This document shows positions 11,871-25,658 of a DNA stretch of 64,000 nt, in pieces. This DNA is from Isoetes taiwanensis (taxonomy: Eukaryota > Streptophyta > Lycopodiopsida > Isoetales > Isoetaceae). Below the pieces are notes generated by a model. It was given only the letters and a program-made list of their open reading frames with translations, was not told where the DNA came from and did not search any database. Every line of letters begins with the position of its first letter. Position 1 is the stretch's first letter. The translations under genes were made by a program, and so were the position numbers. The stretch is from contig JAJEKV010000054.1 of the NCBI GenBank assembly GCA_021234155.1, positions 2,643,702 to 2,707,701 of the forward strand, given 5' to 3'.

Positions 11871-12190
11871 GCAGGGGCATCATGAACATGTCTATATATT
11901 CAAGTTGATCTCGGCCGTTCACCCTTGGGGAAAAGGGGTGGCGTAATTGTGGCCCTCAGATCTGATGGTGGGGGCATGCATGGGCATGCATGGGGGCATG
12001 CACCACATCTTGGAGCCGTCGGATATGGGGCAGCTAAATCTCGCCCGTTGATTGGAGCTTAAGGAAGGCGCAAAGAAATTGCAGCACAATTAATATTAAG
12101 GGTGAGGTGGCATAAGCAATTAAGTATTCATTCATTAATATAATTTTGAGGTGGCGTGCTGAGGTGGAGTATATATTATAGATGCATGTG
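11871..12190 (-). repeat. End A module, type A1, inverted
   Basis: Reads outward from the TA tract: CGTATATCACATGC, GGGGCATCATGAAC, a GCATGCATG cluster (about 11975-12003), then GTGAGGTGGCA. It is the inverted counterpart of 4165-4467 and lies directly upstream of the FCA-like fragment. Confidence 0.8.
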
Positions 12191-12299
12191 CGTAATAAAT
12201 CCATTGTTGACGTGGCAAAGGCATCCGCACCTCTTTGCCCTCTTTCTTCTGTCGACGGCCATCGCCTTTGCTTCTTCGAGCTTTTGCCCAAGTGTTCTA

Positions 12300-12750
12300 A
12301 TGGCTTAGGATTATGGTAGTTTTGATGGAACCAGCGTTGTCTAAGCTTCAGTCCGAGCCCAGCAGAGACAGGATTCCATGAAGATCATCTTGGCCTGAGG
12401 TACATCTTGAATGGGTTTAATGGTAACGCCACTAGGCCTTCACAAGCAACAGATAACAGCGCTGGAGTGCCTTTATCTGGGCAGAAACGCGATAGTGCAG
12501 GAAATCCAGTTTCCAATACCGCCGCCGCAGGTAATCGACGGCATAGATTCAGATGGCGGCAATTTTGTTAAGCTTTTTGTGGGGTCTGTTCCAAGGACTA
12601 TAACCGAAGACCAAGTAAGTGGGCATATTTAGCTTATCATTCAGCATTTATATAACTGATGTTAATGCAGGCCCGCCCCAGATAGCTTAATATGGAACTG
12701 TACTTGAGGTAGCTCTGATCAAAGATAAAAGAACCGGCCGGCGTCTAGGG
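12300..12750 (+). pseudogene. FCA: FCA-like flowering-time RNA-binding protein fragment (RRM1)
   Basis: An open frame from 12411 ends with DGGNFVKLFVGSVPRTITED followed by Q, the start of the first RRM of FCA, with RNP2-like KLFVGSVP. A donor (CAA|GTAAGT at 12615) and acceptor (TGCAG, 12670) define a short intron. The next exon has YGTVLEVALIKDKRTGRR, again FCA RRM1, but is preceded by a stop and then decays. FCA is a nuclear RNA-binding regulator of 3' processing and flowering. A frame near 12310 (DYGSFDGTS) may be an N-terminal remnant. Upstream lies an End A module. RNP1 and RRM2 are missing, so this is a fragment. Confidence 0.78.
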
Positions 12751-15110
12751 AAGAGGTTTTGTGTGGCTGGATTCTTTTTTGCTAAGTTTCTCTTCAAATG
12801 TTGTCCGGCTATGGCGGAGTTATGCAAACATTAGGTAAGCATCTCATCTGCCATATATCAGAGGCAATCGTTGAACTGTGAGTAGCCTCACCACGTTTCG
12901 ACATGCCTTGAAATGAATAATATGGTTCTTATGTCCAATTTGTCCGATTCACACTGAAGCAGGCCAATCTCCTAGTCAATGCCCATCAAATTCATCGTGG
13001 CATACCTCTACGCACCATGTGTTAGATTCTCCGGAAATTACAACCGTGGTTTCTCCTCCCGACGTTTATTGCAGCACATGGATGAGACACCAAATTTTGA
13101 CCGCCAGGATCTATACGTGTATGTTTCAGATTTGCGATTTTTGGCAAAGTCACCCAATTCAAGTGTTCCTTTTCGATGCTTCCTTCGCATTTTTGCAACT
13201 CGACAAGTTTTCAGCTTTTCGATAAAGGGTCGCCATACTTGAGGCATGCAGAGCTCGATTGATCCATCTATTTATTAAAGACTATTTATGGCGGCAACAT
13301 TCGGGCTCCTACACTTCGCAATTTCAATCAAAATGTAGCAAGTGCAACCGTCCTTCTCAAGCTCGCTCATTCCTCGTTTTCTCCCGCTAAACGCAATGTG
13401 GGCAAGTGCTTTCGATCAAAGGAGGAGGCAGAATTTCTATTCATCTGAAGGACTTCATCATCATCGGCTAAGAAGTTTCCCATATAGAAAGGATATTCCT
13501 AGCTCCCGCAATCATTTCTTTGAAAACGTAAGATGTGGCAATTGGAAGCATGCTTTTAGCGCAAACAGATGTAATATAAGGGAAGGTTTGAGCATTTCAG
13601 CCAATAAGGTTCCCCTTTCGCTTCTCGCATGATATCAATCTTGTGGAACACAGCTTTGGATTGAGGAATAAAACAGACTAGGAGGAATTAAGCACCATGA
13701 AATTGAACAGGTTAGTATGTTGTTGTACAATCGGTTCCTCAAGTAGAAGATATGATTTTGGCTTATTTTCTTGATTTCCCTGCCGAGTGCTTACAACAAG
13801 ATATTCATCATTCAAAGCTATTTTTGCATTAGACTCTGTCTACAATTAGGCCACAAAATTTGTAGGCTGAAGTACTTCTATTTAATAGAAGGAATTGTAG
13901 GTTTAAGATCACTTTATACAATCATTTCGGGTAGCATGGGCGAACCGAGTATTTTGGTGTTTGAAAACATTTTACGTAAAAACAATTTGTTCATCTATAT
14001 TTCACGATGCATATCCATTGTTTAAGTGCAGCCGCTCAATTGCCGCAATGGGGTTCATTGGCACCAAGATGGTAGCAGATTACCTTGGTATGATCTTAGA
14101 CAAGCACATTATTTGTAGGTGAAGCTAATCTGCAAGTTTGATGTTGATATGTGATTTCATATACCCAATGTAATTGTCTTTGGCGTGAGTGGGCTCCATC
14201 CTAGGTGTTGGGATAAACGCAAAAGGAATGAAGCGGTGGAAATAATATTCATCAACAGACTTTCATCTTTAGGAGCAAAATTTAGGCATCCGTTAGAGGT
14301 CTCCATGCAGATAAACAGAATGAGATATGGTTTTGATGACGTGTACAATTTGAGAGCACAACATACAGAGAAGAGGGTCCAGAGGCAGTGCAACTCTAGT
14401 GCAACTCTAGAGCTCACTGCGGCCCCGCCCATATCTGTTACATATTGCAATTGGGGTAAGTGTCATACAAGAAATTAGCCACTGTGAAGATTGTCAATCT
14501 CATTACTGATAAAAATGAGGAAATTTGTACCCCGTTAATAAGTTACTAAATTGTCATAATGAAAGAATTGCAAGCAGAGTACATGAAGTTCGGCAAATTA
14601 TAAGCCTTATAAGCCTCTTCCTGTGGGTGTTGGGATTGGGATGTTGGAATTTCTCATTGAGTTATTGGACTTTGCAAGTTATGGGCGTATCCAAAGATGG
14701 GACTGCGGCATTAGATCTTGAAAATGCATGTTATGTCCTGCATGGATTGAGTTTACACCTTGGTGGTGTGATTTTGTGTACGTTCATTTGCTTGTGCAAT
14801 CGAAACTTTGTTGTAAATTAAAGTGAACCTCCTATAATTTGTTAATGAATTACATGAGTGCATGTGATTTTGGATTCCCCGCACATTATTATCCATCAAC
14901 ATATATCCATCCAACATATGTGCTCCAACCTTGCACTTTTGCGCTTTGCTCCAGGTTAGCACTTTTACGATGCAATAGTATATTAGCGAAAGATCTTTGG
15001 GATATGTAACCATGTAACAAGTGATAGATTGAACAAGCTTTTCCACGCAAAATGCAGGTAAAAAGATGATGAAATAATATTGCCTAATGTACATAAGGTA
15101 ACTATGCAAA
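12751..15110. other. no recognised gene; several open frames of unknown status
   Basis: Follows the FCA fragment inside the same TA-bounded unit. Plus frames at 13342-13632 and 14185-14478 are open for about 96 codons but show no recognised domain or clear splice logic. They could be captured DNA of unknown origin or chance. Confidence 0.35.
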
Positions 15111-15111
15111 T

Positions 15112-15262
15112 ACTTGCTTGACTTTTTCGTTAACAACCGGCTTTCTCAAGTGCTCAAATTCACGAGGAACATGTTATAGAGTACTTGCTTGAGTTGGTCT
15201 TTAACAACTGGCTCTCTCAAGTGCTCAAATTCCCGCGTTAATTGGCTCTCTCAAGTGCTCGA
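15112..15262 (+). repeat. short tandem repeat, three copies of a CTCTCAAGTGCTC core
   Basis: GGCTTTCTCAAGTGCTCAAAT, and two later copies with GGCTCTCTCAAGTGCTC, occur near 15139, 15211 and 15245. The first two are also preceded by related ACTTGCTTGA sequence, giving a unit of about 72 bp. Confidence 0.75.
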
Positions 15263-15479
15263 ATCGCTATTTGTTTGTCGCTAGGTTTCGTTGTAAAGAT
15301 TTTCTTTTCCATGACGTCAATACATTCATTACTTAAATTACATTGATAAGTCAAACCTCTAGATCATGTCTCCTTGGATTTCAAACTAATTAGCTCGCTC
15401 TCTCATGCCTCCTCGCATTGAAATGTTACGTATGTCTTAACACTCTTAAAGCCCGAATTACACACCATAGGAACTGCAG

Positions 15480-16060
15480 ATTTATATGAATGTTGATAAA
15501 TGTTGGTGAATGGGAATCCTGAAGGGTAGAGACTTGAATGATCTAAGGGAATGTTCAGATGTCGTGAGAGAATCTAACGACAATTGTGTAAAATTTTATC
15601 TCAAACCTTAATTTTACTGGCTAGTCTCAACATTAGAAGTTGATGTCTTAACTTTCGTGAAATCTTCAAATAATCTACGGGAATCTGGTGGAATCTTCAA
15701 AGAATCTTATAAAATCTAGAGAATCTCGAGAGATTCTTTGCAAAACTAGAAGAATCTAAGGGAATCTTCACAAAATATTTGAGAATCCAGGGGAATCTTG
15801 TGGAATCCTTATAGAACTATGGGAATCTTAAGAAAATTCACGTGAATCCCTGTAGAATATTGGAGATTCTAGGGGAATCCTTGCAAAATCCTAAGGAATC
15901 TAAAGGAATCTTCATGGAATCTTAGAAAATCTATGGGAATTAAATGGAATTTTAAAGAATTTAGTCCCAAACATTACATTTCCTAGCTAGTCTTAAGTTT
16001 AGAACTTCATATCTTAATTTTTGAATTTCAGATTAGATACTATACGAACTACACACACTT
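15480..16060 (+). repeat. GAATCT phased array
   Basis: Degenerate GAATCT repeats at 10-12 bp spacing (for example near 15660-15930), ending close to the End B sequence at 16075. This is the tail of the FCA-carrying unit. Confidence 0.85.
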
Positions 16061-16074
16061 CGATATATCTTGCC

Positions 16075-16111
16075 GGGTCGGCTTCATGCGGTCCTTCATA
16101 GTACAACCACT

Positions 16112-16182
<71 letters not shown>
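16075..16182. repeat. End B and (TA)n tract
   Basis: GGTCGGCTTCATGCGGTCC then TTCATAGTACAACCACTTG leads directly into TA repeats at 16114-16182. Read from the TA tract it is CAAGTGGTTGTACTAT, the same end as at 30550 and 36099. Confidence 0.9.
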
Positions 16183-16184
<2 letters not shown>

Positions 16185-16745
16185 TAATATATATAAAATT
16201 ACTTTGGATGCCCCCATGGAATAGATATCTATATATTCAAATCGATCTAGGCCGTTCATTTAAAAATTGGTGAGGTGGTGAACACATAGCCATTGGATCT
16301 CCATGGGGGGCATGCATGGGCATGCATGGGGGCATGCACCACATCCCCAAGCCATTGGATTAAAAGGTGAGAAGAAATCCTAGCCTTTCAATTTTGTGAG
16401 GAAGGTGCAAGGAAGGTGCCAAAAAGTGGATTTGGTGCAACAAATTATAACCATTAGATCAAAAAGTGAGGATAAATCCTAACCCTTAACTTTTTATATT
16501 AAATTGATATATTTTTTTTTAAAAGAGGTGAGGTGGCACTCTCATTAATAAAAAGTTAGAAAGCATTTATGAATACACTTTCCAAGAAGCTTCTTTTTCT
16601 TAATCGCATTCAAAGGCACGTAACTTCCAAAGTCTGCAGGCCTGGGATGAAGGTGAGGCCTACGCCATTGGATCCCTCTCATCGAGAGCTTTCCAATGAC
16701 TAGTGCTTTGGCACTATTCCGTTGCAATTGGAGTTAACGTGATCG
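16183..16745 (-). repeat. End A module (A1) plus linker, inverted
   Basis: TA tract, then the GCATGCATGGGCATGCATG cluster (about 16310-16335), GGTGAGGTGGCACTCT near 16530, and a linker with GAGAGCTTTCCAATGA and GTGATCGGATTCTAAG. The linker recurs inverted at 19810-20035 and 36930-37085 and directly at 35155-35220. Confidence 0.85.
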
Positions 16746-18530
16746 GATTCTAAGAATCTTCTTAGAATCTTAGAAGTTTACGAAATCTATGGTAATTTAA
16801 GGGAATCTAGGGGAATCTTCATGGGATCTTTAAGAATCTAGAGGAATCTCAACAGAAGCTTAGGGAATCTGAAGAATCTCAAGAGAATCTTCAGGATTCT
16901 TGGGAGAATCTTTGAGAATCTAGGGGAATCCTCATAATATCTCAGGAAAGCTAAGAGAATCTACATAGAATCTTGGGGAATGTAGAGGAATCTTGATATA
17001 GTCTTTGGGAATTTAGGGAATCTCAAGAAAACCTTAGGGACTATGGGAACCTTAAGAGGATCTATGGGAATCTAACAGAATCTTCATAGCATCTTAGAGA
17101 ATCAAAATAGAATCTTGGGGAATCTATATGAATCTTGAGAGAACAGTTCAGAATATAGGAAAATCTCGATGGAATCTTTAAGAATCTAGGGGAATCTTGA
17201 TGAAATGTTGGAGAACCAAGGAAAGCTTCGTAGGATCTAAGGGAATCTACATAGAATTGTGGGAAATCTAGTGAATCTTGGGACAATCTTTGAGGATCTA
17301 TGGGAATCTCGAGAGAATTTATGGAAACCTAGGGAATCTTCATAAAGTATTTGAGAATCTAGGTGAACCTTGATAGAATCTAGGGGAATCTACATATAAT
17401 CTTTAAAAATCTAGAAGAATCTCGATAGAATCTTTTAGATTCTATGGGAATCTTGATGGAATCTCAATCTTCATAGTATCTAAGGGAATCTAAAGGAATC
17501 TCAATAAAATCTTTAGGAATCTAGGGGTACCTTCATGAAATCTTTGAAAAATTATAGGAATCTTCATAATCATGGAAAATCTAGGTGAATCTTAGGGCAA
17601 TCTCTAGAAATCTAGGGGAATTTTGAGAGGACGAAAGGATATCGAAGGGAATCTTCATAGGATATTTGAGAATCTAGGGGAATCTTCTTAGGATCTTAGA
17701 GAATCTAGGAGAATCTACATAGAATCTTGGGGAATTTATGTGAATCTTAAGAGAATATTTGGGAATCTTGATGGGGTCTTTGAGATTCTAGGGGAATCTT
17801 GATGGAACCTTGGAGAGCATAAAGGATTCTACATATGATCTAAAGGAAGCTTCATAAAATCTTTAATAATCGAGGGGAATCCCTGGGAATCTTGATGAAA
17901 TCTTGGAGAACCTAAAGGAATCTTCATAGAATCTAAGAGAATCTAAAAGAATCTTCATAAAATCTTTGGAAATCTAGGAGAATCTTGATGGAATCATGGA
18001 GAATCTAGAGGAATCTATATAGAATCTTAAGGAATCTAAGGGAATCTTGATGGAATTGTGGAGAATCTAGAGGAATCCTTATAGAATCTATGGGAATCCA
18101 AGATAATCTACATAGAACCATGGGGAATCTGTGTGAATCTTGATGCATCTTTAGGAATGTAGGGGAATCTTCATAGAAATACTTGATAATTTAGAGGAAT
18201 CTTGATAGAATCTTAGAGAATCTAGGAAATATACATAGAATCTTGAGAAAACTATGTGAATCTTGAGAGAATCTAAGAGAATCTTCATGGAATCTTGGAG
18301 AACCTTCTATGATCTAAAGGAATCACAAGGAAATCTTGGAGAATCACAAGAGAATCTTTAAGAATTTAGGGAAATCTTGATGGAATCTTGAAGAATATAG
18401 GAGAAATCTTGGGATCTCAAGATCTTAAGGAATAATGGAAAAATTTGAGGAGAATCTTAAGGAATTTATGAAAATATCAAGAGAATCTTTGAGAATCAAG
18501 TAAAATCTAAGAGATATATCTCTGTATTTG
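16740..18530 (+). repeat. long GAATCT array, 10-11 bp phased
   Basis: About 1.8 kb of GAATCT followed by 4-5 variable bases (AGGG, TGATG, TGGA, TCATA). Spacings alternate between 10 and 11 bp over long runs. Frames translating as repeated SLRFYEDS-type peptides are by-products. Confidence 0.95.
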
Positions 18531-18540
18531 GCTTCTAGTT

Positions 18541-18589
18541 GGATTTGTACAGTCCCTAACTCATACAGGCCCTACATAGTACAAAGACT

Positions 18590-18635
<46 letters not shown>

Positions 18636-18660
18636 AGTGAGTGTACTATAAGGGAGTACA
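18541..18660. repeat. paired End B motifs around a (TA)n tract
   Basis: CATAGTACAAAGACTTG on the left and CAAGTGAGTGTACTATAAGG on the right face each other across (TA)n 18592-18633. This is a tail-to-tail junction of two mirror-image units. Confidence 0.9.
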
Positions 18661-19800
18661 CAAATTTTGAGCCATCCAAACTTAAGATTCTCTTAAGATT
18701 CCCCTAGATTCTCAAAGATTATCCCAAATTTTCTCTACATTTCTTAAGATTCTATATAAATTCTCTTAGATTCCTTTAGGTTCTATCAAGATTCCCCTAG
18801 AAAAACACACTTAGTGTAAAAGATTCCCTAACATTCCCTTAGATTCTTAGGATTCTACAAAGATTCCTCGAGATTTCAAACGTTATCACAAGGATCCTCT
18901 AAATTCTTTAGAATTCTATGTAGATTCTCCTAGATTTTGTTAGATTCTATAGAGATTCCCCTAGAATCTTGAAAATTCCATCAAGATTCCCCTAGATTCT
19001 CAAAGATTTTTAGCTTAGATTCTCGCTAGATTCTCGAGCCATTCAATGAAGATTCTATAAAGATTCACTTAGATTCTTGAAGATTAGGAAAAAGTATCCT
19101 AGATTCTCAAAGATTTAAGGAAGATTCCTTAAATACTCTTAATCCCATAAGTTACTTAAGATTCTCTTAAGATTCAACTAGATTCTCAAAGATTATCCCA
19201 GATTTTCCAAGATTCTATATAGATTCTCTTAGATTCTATCGAGATTCCCCTACTAAACACACTTATTAATGAAAGATTCCTTAAGATTCCACAAAGCTTC
19301 CCTAGATTCTTAAGATTCTATAAAGATCCTCTAGATTTTCGAACTTATCACAAGAAACCTCTAGAGTCTCCAAAATTCTATGTGGATTCTCCTAAATTTT
19401 GTTAGATTCTATATAGATTCCCTTAGATTCTATAGATTTTCAAGGATTCTCAAAGATTTTATGAAGATGCACTTCGATCCTACTAGATTCTCTATGATTC
19501 TCTTGAGATTCCCATAAATTCCCTAATTTTGTTGGGGTTCCTCTAGCCTCCTAAAGATCATCTCAAGATTCCTCTAGATTTCCCATATTTCTATGTAGAT
19601 TCTCCTAGATTCCCTTAGATTCTATGAAGATTCTTCTACATTCTCAAAGGTTTTATAAAGATTCCTATAGAATCTCAAAGATTCCCTTAGATTCTCATAG
19701 ATTCCCAAAGATTCTCTTGAGCTTCCTTTAAATTCCCTAAAAATCCTATGGAGATTCCCCTAGATTCTTTTAAATTAAGATAGATTTCAGAAAATTCTAA
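18660..19800 (-). repeat. long AGATTC array (inverted GAATCT array)
   Basis: Complementary orientation of the 16740-18530 array, with the same 10-11 bp spacing (AGATTCCCCTAGATTCTC type). With its partner it forms a large imperfect palindrome centred near 18612. Confidence 0.95.
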
Positions 19801-19809
19801 GTTTCCAAA

Positions 19810-20380
19810 AAGAAACTTAGTATTCGATCACATTAGCTCCAACTACATGAGGGAACGATGCCAAAGCACCACTCATTGGGAAGTTCTCGATTTAGAGGAA
19901 TCCAATGGTGTGGGTCTCACCTTCATCCGACCCTCATCATGCAAGTTATCTATTTTGAAGTTTGATTATAAAAAGAAGCTTCCTAGAAAGTCCATCTATT
20001 AATGTTGGTGCCACCTCATTACCTTTTATTAAATAAGGGTGCCACCTCACCTCTTTTTTAATAAAGAAATTGCAATTTAATAAAAAATTTAATGGTTAGG
20101 ATTTTTCCTCCCCCTTTTTGATCCAACGGTTAAGATTGAGTCGCACTAAAAAGCACCTTTTAAGGGACCTTCCTTGCATCTTCCCTTTAAAAATCAAGGG
20201 CCAAGATTTCACACGCGTGCCCGATCAATCGGTTCATGGATGGGGTGCATGGCCCATGCATGGCCCATGCATGCCCCCATCAAATCCAAGGGCCATTTAA
20301 GTGCCACCTCAAAAAATTAGACCGGATAGGATTAATCTCTACCCACATTCAACCCCCCATAGGACCCATCAAATAATTGT

Positions 20381-20390
<10 letters not shown>
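19810..20390 (+). repeat. linker plus End A modules (A1-like inner, A2 outer)
   Basis: Linker with TTCGATCACATTAGCTCC and AGCACCACTCATTGG, then GGTGCCACCTCA twice (20010, 20040), CTTCCTTGCATCTTCC, a CATGC cluster (about 20244-20275) and CCCCCCATAGGACCCAT against the TA tract. Confidence 0.85.
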
Positions 20391-21245
<855 letters not shown>

Positions 21246-21249
21246 AAAA

Positions 21250-23275
21250 AGTTACGAACTAAAGTTTTGCCCAACGGATGTGTGGTGAGTTGGTATAGGC
21301 CTAGTAATGCCAAAATAAATGTGCACTTGGTCAGGGGTTCAAACCTTGGCCAGTGTATGTTTAGCTTTGGGAGTTGGTTCTGGGGGGTTATACGCCATGA
21401 TCCCCGACGTGGTAGAACTTGTGCCTATATCGTGTCCTCCACTTTGTTCCGCCATATGGCAGCAGGATAAGCTCCACAATAATTGTGAGTGAGTATGCAC
21501 CAAGAAAAATTGGCTTCCATGTACACCGGGCCGGTTGGATAGTTGTTGCCTAAAAATCCCCCGACTTCTCGAGTATGATTCTATCCTGCCTACAAAGTGT
21601 GCATGTATGGCTAAAGTATTGCCCAACGGATGTGTGGTGAGTTGGTATAGGCCTAGTAATGCCAAAATAAATGTGCACTTGGTCAGGGGTTCAAACCTTG
21701 GCCAGTGTATGTTTAGCTTTGGGAGTTGGTTACCGGGTTATACGGCCATGATCCCCGACACGTGGTAGAACTTGTGCCTATATCGCATGTCCTCCACTTT
21801 GTCCGCCATATGGCGCCAGGATAAGCTCCACAATAATTGTGTGAGTATGCACCAAATGCCTGGGAAAAATTGGCTTCCATGTACACCGGGGCTGGTTGAC
21901 GGTGGGTTGTTGCCTAAAAAATTCCCCGGTTGAGGCGGATTCTATCCCCGCCTACAAAGTGTGCATGTATGGCTAAAGTTTTGCCCAACGGATGTGTGGT
22001 GAGTTGGTATAGGCCTAGTAATGCCAAAATAAATGTGCACTTGGTCGTGGGTTCAAACCTTGGCGGTGTATGTTTAGCTTTGGGAGTTGGTTACGGGGTT
22101 ATCGCCATGATCCCCGACGTGGTAGAACTTGTGCCTATCGTGTCCTCCACTTTTGTCCGCCCATATGGCAGCAGGATAAGCTCCACAATAATTGTGTGAG
22201 TATGCACCAAGAAAAATTGGCTTCCATGTACACCGGGTGGTTGGATCCGTTGTTGCCTAAAAATTCCCGACTTCACGAGGTATGGATTCTATCCCCGCCT
22301 ACAAAGTGTGCATGTATGGCTAAAGTTTTGGCTCCGGATGTGTGGTGAGTTGGTATAGGCCTAGTAATGCCAAAATAAATGTGCACTTGGTCGGGGTTCA
22401 AACCTTGGCTTTTGTATGTTTAGCTTTGGGAGTTGGTTATTGGGGTTATACGGCCATGATCCCCGACGGTAGAACTTGTGCCTATCGTGTCCTCCACTTT
22501 GTCCGCCATATGGCAAACAGGATAAGCTCCACAATAATTGTGTGAGTATGCACCAAGAAAAATTGGCTTCCATGTACACCGGGTTGGTTGGTAGTTGTTG
22601 CCTAAAAATTCCCCACTTCCCGAGGCGGGATTCTATCCCCGCCTACAAAGTGTGCATGTATGGCTAAAGTTTTGCCCAACGGATGTGTGGTGAGTTGGTA
22701 TAGGCCTAGTAATGCCAAAATAAATGTGCACTTGGTCGGGGGTTCAAACCTTGGCGGTGTATGTTTAGCTTTGGGAGTTGGTTATCGGGTTATCTGGCCA
22801 TGATCCCCGACGTGGTAGAACTTGTGCCTATAATGTGTCCTCCACTTTGTCACGCCATATGGCGGCAGGATAAGCTCCACAATAATTGTGTGAGTATGCA
22901 CCGGTAAAAATTGGCTTCCATGTACCACGGGTTGGTTGGACTGTTGTTGCCTAAAAATTCCCCGGACTTCTCGAGGCGGGATTCTATCTGCCTACAAAGT
23001 GTGCATGTATGGCTAAAGTTTGCCCAACGGATGTGTGGTGAGTTGGTATAGGCCTAGTAATGCCAAAAATAAATGTGCACTTGGTCGGGGTTCAAACCTT
23101 GGCGGTGTATGTTTAGCTTTGGGAGTTGGTTATTGGGGTTATACGGCCATGATCCCCGACGTGGTAGAACTTGTGCCTATACGTGTCCTCCACTTTGTCT
23201 GCCATAATTGTGTGAGTATGCACCAGTAAAAATTGGCTTCCATGTACACTGGGGCTGGTTGACTGGTTGTTGCCT
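21250..23275 (+). repeat. tandem array of six ~350-bp tRNA-related (SINE-like) units
   Basis: The unit starts GCCCAACGGATGTGTGG at 21269, 21621, 21983, about 22331, 22674 and 23022, so spacing is 343-362 bp. Each has an A-box-like TGGTGAGTTGG and, about 43 bp later, a B-box-like GGTTCAAACC (21283-21293 and 21336-21345 in unit 1). The last unit has an internal deletion and ends near 23275, where the older retroelement copy begins. Short open frames across it repeat the same peptide. Confidence 0.9.
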
Positions 23276-23899
23276 ACCAACTAAAGTTGCATAGGGACCC
23301 TCACCACCAACTAAAAAGAAAAAACAGAATATTTGTGCTAATTAGGATGTACCTGTATTTGTAGAGTTCCATGATCAGGATCTTTATGTCGATTTGAGGC
23401 CGGGGTAACTTTTCGTTTGTGTAATGTTCTCGGGACTTGGCGCCAAATGTCTTCCTTTCTAAACCTTTGCCAATGAATGCTTCAATAAGACCAAACAGGT
23501 CCTTTTGCGCCTAATATCGGACATCGTGCATCGCATGGATATGGTTGCACTTGGGAGATAATTACATTACACGCCATAAGATACAGTCCATGTATTTGCT
23601 GGCATGCATTAATTTGATAACATGAAATGGTAATTTGCTTCTTTTATCATAATACCATGCGTTGGTATGTCCCTAAATGTTGTGCCAAGATCTCAATGCT
23701 CATATTCGTGAAATCCTTTTCCGCTTTTACCATCTATAGTCTTTGTAAAATGTTTCTTCCTTGATTCCCGGATGGTTCAAAGTTGTAAATTCAATGTTGT
23801 TATCATCACAATTAGTTAGACCGAGATACTTTCGTTATGAAAGGATTGTTGATCCTAGCAAGTCATGAAAATACCTATATGTATATCCAATGTTTGCGC

Positions 23900-25553
23900 C
23901 TCCATTAATTTCCCGAACTCATCAATTTAGAAATGAAGTTAAGTTCAAACCATGACAAAAATAAATTGCACCAACCAGGGCTAGATGAGAAGCCCATGGG
24001 AATGCCTCCTCTAATCTGCTTCCAAACTCCATTGTGCATCGCCAGAAAAACAATTATTTAATAACCACTCATTGAGTTGCATAAAAAGATCCTTAGACAT
24101 GAGTTTCCGAAGTCCCTATCCAAGTTTGAATCTTCCATTCCATAATCACCTTCCTCATTGTTAGTAATACCATACCATAGTTCATACCACCTGAATGTAT
24201 CTTCTTCTTATACTTCCATACCATGGAGATGATTTCCTTCATTACAAAGACATATACCATCTTCACCCAGAAGGGGATATTCTCATAACATTTTGTAATG
24301 TCAAAGAACAAAGACTTCCTTAATCTTTTGGTGGTAAATTGCATACTACTTCATAGATAGAACTAACCACCCAAGGAGGCTTTAATGGCTCCAAACAAAA
24401 CATATTTGTTTGCTTTGCATTTTTCATGACGGATGATAGGCCATATTTCCATAAAAGATTTAGTCCTCGCGCAACAATGGATCTTTGGCATAGAAAAAAT
24501 TGTATCATGTGCATTAGTGATCCATCGATATTCACTCTTATGGGCCTTGAAGATTCCGGCAGATAGGGTAATTCTTCACTTATCATGCAATTATCCCCAA
24601 CATATTACTCAGAAGTCCATCTTAATTTGAGTAATCGGTCATCACATGCAATATGACATCTCAAAGTCATTGCTATTAAGCCCATTATCAGCCTCGGATC
24701 TAATATGAGCGGGGCAAATGAAAAGGGGGTTGTTCGAGGTTTTATCGCCTTGAGAAGTATATATATTCTTGACCAACCATTCCATATTATTTATTATCTT
24801 TATTGTTAAATCCTCAATACGAAATTTTTCTTCCTATCACAGGTTCTTTGTCGATAAAAAATTTTGGTTTTGCCACATAGTTTCCTTTCTCAAGGCTGTT
24901 TTACATAAATCAATAAACCTTGAGTCAATCTCCATCAACTCCTCTTGATGAACTTCAAAGAACTGATCGATTGTAACTGCCATTTCCTGTTTGAATGCTT
25001 CAAGAGAAAATGGATTATCTGGGATGAAGTTTAATCCTAGTGCCAGCCAATTCCTGAGAGCCTTACTGCGTATAATTTTAAGATCTGTTGTTCGTATGTG
25101 CCCAATAGCTGGATCAATGAATTTTCTTAGTTCTGGTTTTGAACACGGACAAGCTGGATTATTAGGATCTGTGAAGATCACTTTGGGTTTATACAACATA
25201 TCCTTGAGTGTATTCGTGTATCTCCAACCAAAAGTTGTGTTTTCCCAGACATCATAGCCAATTTGATCAAAGTATCTTGTCAAAACACTTTTAAAGGTAC
25301 TGCTATAGTTGATTTTGTCAACAACCTTAGAGAAATATGTGAAGTGCACATATTTCTTGTTAGTTTTTTCCTTAATGACGTGTAGTCTTAATCTGCCATC
25401 GATTCTTGCTTTAAGTATCCTTCTCTTTATCTGTTCAACAAAGGAGATTAAGTTGAAAAAACCAGTTTCATAGAGTTGGGAATGAATTCCCAGTAAAAAT
25501 TGGCACAGAGGCCAGATAATTGAATGCAATGAATGCATCATAAAATCAGTCAA
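23900..25553 (-). pseudogene. reverse transcriptase, decayed copy
   Basis: The N-terminal part is open at 25553-24837 (YVHFTYFSKVVDK, FGWRYTNTLKDMLYKPK, CPCSKPELRKFIDP, HIRTTDLKIIRSKALRNW). Motif A is seen at about 24300-24270 (FFDITKCYENIP) and motif B at about 24045-23990 (GGIPMGFSSSPGW), each in different frames. Motif C was not found. Frameshifts separate the pieces, so no functional polymerase is encoded. Confidence 0.88.
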
Positions 25554-25658
25554 TCATTCAAAAAAGCTAAACTTTATTTCAATATTAAAGGAAAGTAGAC
25601 AAAGTGAATTGACAATAGTGGATCATACCATCCCATAGTAGTGCAAAAGTCTGAAATG

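Noticed and set aside
14157-14478. 97-codon frames on both strands at the same place
   Set aside because: Overlapping opposite frames, no recognised domain, no clear splice sites.
16740-19800. CRISPR array
   Set aside because: The repeat is 6 bp with 4-5 bp variable parts, too short and degenerate; this is a plant genome with no cas genes.
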